Below, one piece after another: positions 14,734 to 16,585 of a DNA stretch of 16,585 bases. Below the pieces are notes generated by a model. That model was not told the DNA's origin, searched no databases, and was given only the letters and a program-made list of their open reading frames with translations. The DNA comes from CAZQQN01 sp964549595 (GTDB lineage: Bacteria > Bacteroidota > Bacteroidia > CAILMK01 > CAYYUA01). The position numbers and the translations under genes were made by a program. Position 1 is the stretch's first letter. The number at the start of each line of letters is the position of its first letter. Location of the stretch: positions 1 to 16,585 of the forward strand of contig CAZJWK010000060.1 of the NCBI GenBank assembly GCA_964549595.1, given 5' to 3'.

Positions 14734-15696
14734 ATGCGTCCGGCTTTAGCCCTGAAAATCAAACCCCAATCCAACACATTCGTTTTCATCGTTTGTACCC
14801 TGATAGCCTTGACATTTTGGTTTCTTAAATCCCTTGAACAAACCTATAAAACAGAAGTTAACTTCCCTATACAATACGAAAACTTCCCCGAGAACCGAAT
14901 TCTGAAAGACTCCCTACCAGACAAAGTAAGACTGGAAATTAAAGGTTCTGGTTGGGATATTTTAAGCATTAAGACCAGTTCGGAAGTTTATCCGCTCATG
15001 ATCGATTTAATCAATACCAGTGCCAATGAGCAAATCACGCTGGAACAAAACGCTTTTTTCCCGGAAGGTAAAGTCCCTGAAGACATCGAAGTCATGGATT
15101 TTTATCCGGATACGCTGAATATAGATTTTGACAAAAAAACAGAAAAAACCGTTAAGGTTAGCCTAAACGGAACAATAAATTACATGGATCACCATGGTTT
15201 GGCTGATTCCATCAAAATCCTGCCGGAAAAAGTCCATCTGGAAGGACCAAAATCCTATCTCAAAAAAATCGACTCTGTCAGCACCCGACCTTTTCAATTG
15301 GAAAACTTAAAACAAAAGATTGTTAGGACAATCCCGCTGGCAGATCCTTCATATCCTTTCGTAGAGTACAACAAAAAAGCCATCAAATTGATTGTACCCG
15401 TAGAGCAATTAACAGAAGGGCAGGTAAAGCTCCCTGTAAAATTGGATAACCCCTATTTTAACTCAAGAATAGAGCTTATTCCCAAGCAAGTAAGGGTAAT
15501 TTTCCAGACTGCTTTAAGTAATTATCCTTCTATCAGCCGGAAGGATTTTCAAGCAAAAGTTTCTACCAACTTCATAACACAGGAAGAAAGACCAAATACC
15601 CTTAAAGTCCGGTTAATGAAAAAACCGGAATTTATTTATAACGTAAGAATTGAACCTTCGCGCGTGAACTACCTGCTTCAAAACGTTGAAGAGTAA
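14734..15696 (+). CDS. YbbR-like (CdaR-type) periplasmic protein
   Basis: A 320-residue protein with a basic N-terminus, one membrane helix at about 14-32 (FVFIVCTLIALTFWFLK core) and several YbbR-like repeats of about 80-90 residues on the outer face. In Firmicutes such proteins (CdaR) regulate the diadenylate cyclase CdaA; here no cyclase is encoded nearby, so that role is unproven. YajC followed by a YbbR-like gene is a known Bacteroidota order; coaE, which I would expect next, does not follow. A strong terminator precedes the gene, so it needs its own promoter: AATATTTG at 14688-14695 is a possible -7 box, but with no good -33 box. Confidence 0.85.
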   Translation: MRPALALKIKPQSNTFVFIVCTLIALTFWFLKSLEQTYKTEVNFPIQYENFPENRILKDSLPDKVRLEIKGSGWDILSIKTSSEVYPLMIDLINTSANEQITLEQNAFFPEGKVPEDIEVMDFYPDTLNIDFDKKTEKTVKVSLNGTINYMDHHGLADSIKILPEKVHLEGPKSYLKKIDSVSTRPFQLENLKQKIVRTIPLADPSYPFVEYNKKAIKLIVPVEQLTEGQVKLPVKLDNPYFNSRIELIPKQVRVIFQTALSNYPSISRKDFQAKVSTNFITQEERPNTLKVRLMKKPEFIYNVRIEPSRVNYLLQNVEE

Positions 15697-15778
15697 TCTC
15701 TTTTGCCATAATGAGAAGTTTTCGCAGATTAATTGCCCAATTGCGAGCTTTAATCTTCATTGACCATATATTGGATTT

Positions 15779-15810
15779 TTTGTTTTATTACTCATTTCAT
15801 TCAATTTTTG
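15779..15810 (+). promoter_or_regulatory. Candidate promoter of the TauE/SafE permease gene
   Basis: TTTG at 15779-15782, a 20-nt spacer and AATTTTTG at 15803-15810 (7 of 8 to TAnnTTTG). The start would be near 15817, giving an almost leaderless transcript before the ATG at 15821. The region is T-rich, so chance matches are possible. Confidence 0.35.
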
Positions 15811-15820
15811 AAATTTACCA

Positions 15821-16549
15821 ATGCTCAGTCCGGAAAACCTTTTAGTCCTTAGTTTGATCATAATCTTGGCTTTCATCATAAAAGGAGTAACAGGTTTTGG
15901 TGAGAACATGGTCATGATTCCCCTATCCCTGTTTATTCTTGAATTGGAAGTGGTTTTACCTTTAACGCTTATGGTAGTGCTCGTAGCGGATGGTTATTTG
16001 CTTTATTATTTTTATTCTGAAATTGATTGGAAGGCTTTTAATCGCTTTCTTTTTCCGGCCGTTTTGGGAATTTTCCTGGGAACAATGGGGTTGCAAGCCA
16101 TTGATGAAAACACCCTGGAAACCATACTCGGTGTGATCGTCATCCTTTACGCTTTATACAGTTTATTAAGAAATAATGGTCAAGGCGTAACCACAGGAAG
16201 TACAGCCCTGAATTCAGGAGCCGGATTAATGGGCGGAATCCTAAGCGGAATGTTAGGGATTGGTGGTCCACCTATTATTGCTTACCTGAATCACATTAGA
16301 CTGGGAAAAAAGGCTTTCAGGGCCACATGCGTCATTACCTTTCTGAGTTTTGACCTTTTTCGCTTAGGGGCGTACACCTGGAAAGGTTATTTCTCTTTTG
16401 ACACATTAATGAACGGAATAACCTTGCTCCCGGCCTTTATGATCGGCACATTCATAGGTGTCCTTATTCATAATAAACTGCCTGAAAACACCTTTCAAAA
16501 AATAATTGGGCTTTTTTTAATCATCATTGGCCTCATTCTAATGGCCTAA
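15821..16549 (+). CDS. TauE/SafE family permease (TSUP)
   Basis: A 242-residue very hydrophobic protein with about seven or eight membrane helices. Two inverted family repeats are visible: KGVTGFG at 21-27 in the first half and GILSGMLGIGGPP at 139-151 in the second. These are signatures of the TSUP family, whose members export or import small sulfur-containing or carboxylate anions (sulfite, sulfoacetate and others). The substrate cannot be deduced. The length is near the family norm of 240-260. It is 124 nt downstream of the ybbR-like gene, in the place where coaE often lies in relatives, and is probably transcribed separately. The last 36 bases of the window after it hold nothing recognisable. 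Confidence 0.88.
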   Translation: MLSPENLLVLSLIIILAFIIKGVTGFGENMVMIPLSLFILELEVVLPLTLMVVLVADGYLLYYFYSEIDWKAFNRFLFPAVLGIFLGTMGLQAIDENTLETILGVIVILYALYSLLRNNGQGVTTGSTALNSGAGLMGGILSGMLGIGGPPIIAYLNHIRLGKKAFRATCVITFLSFDLFRLGAYTWKGYFSFDTLMNGITLLPAFMIGTFIGVLIHNKLPENTFQKIIGLFLIIIGLILMA

Positions 16550-16585
16550 GAAGAAGTAGCGCCAAATCCTTTCAAAAAATGGTAT

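Overview
The window looks like chromosomal DNA of a member of the Bacteroidota, most likely a Cytophagales-type marine or soil bacterium; the genus cannot be fixed from this sequence alone. The reasons are: candidate promoters of the Bacteroidota type (TTTG, about 20 nt, then TAnnTTTG) and no clear Shine-Dalgarno sites; a long (317 aa) NusB; the neighbourhood nusB - DUF1573 lipoprotein - yajC - ybbR; a histidine kinase with the phylum-typical H-box AHQLGTPLSSL; and a bacillithiol-pathway deacetylase. No phage, transposon, CRISPR array or integrase is visible. The window is mostly housekeeping chromosome.

Left part (1-3893). A tRNA-Val(UAC) on the minus strand runs off the left edge and has its own promoter. 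It is divergent from a two-gene unit with an AsmA-family envelope protein and a membrane sensor histidine kinase. A non-coding stretch (3894-4267) follows and holds a degenerate heptamer repeat.

Middle-left (4268-7074). A tight co-directional cluster encodes YicC-type endoribonuclease, guanylate kinase (gmk), nicotinate-nucleotide adenylyltransferase (nadD) and a BshB1-like bacillithiol deacetylase. Gaps are 3 to 30 nt, and nadD/bshB1 practically abut. The themes are nucleotide, NAD and thiol metabolism.

Centre (7207-11191). A small membrane-anchored protein of unknown function has a good candidate promoter. It is followed by a DUF2779 protein that combines a Cas4/RecB-like Fe-S nuclease domain with a DEDDy-type exonuclease domain; this is the least understood gene here. 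Convergent to it are a small cysteine-rich DUF5522 protein and an ABC exporter half-transporter.

Right part (11192-16585). A leucine-dehydrogenase-type amino-acid dehydrogenase has a well-placed promoter that indicates a start 120 nt inside the longest open frame. Next come nusB, a DUF1573 lipoprotein and yajC, closed by a strong intrinsic terminator. After that come a YbbR/CdaR-like protein and a TauE/SafE permease. I found no convincing undescribed system. The best leads are the dual-nuclease DUF2779 gene with its small membrane neighbour, and the heptamer repeat.
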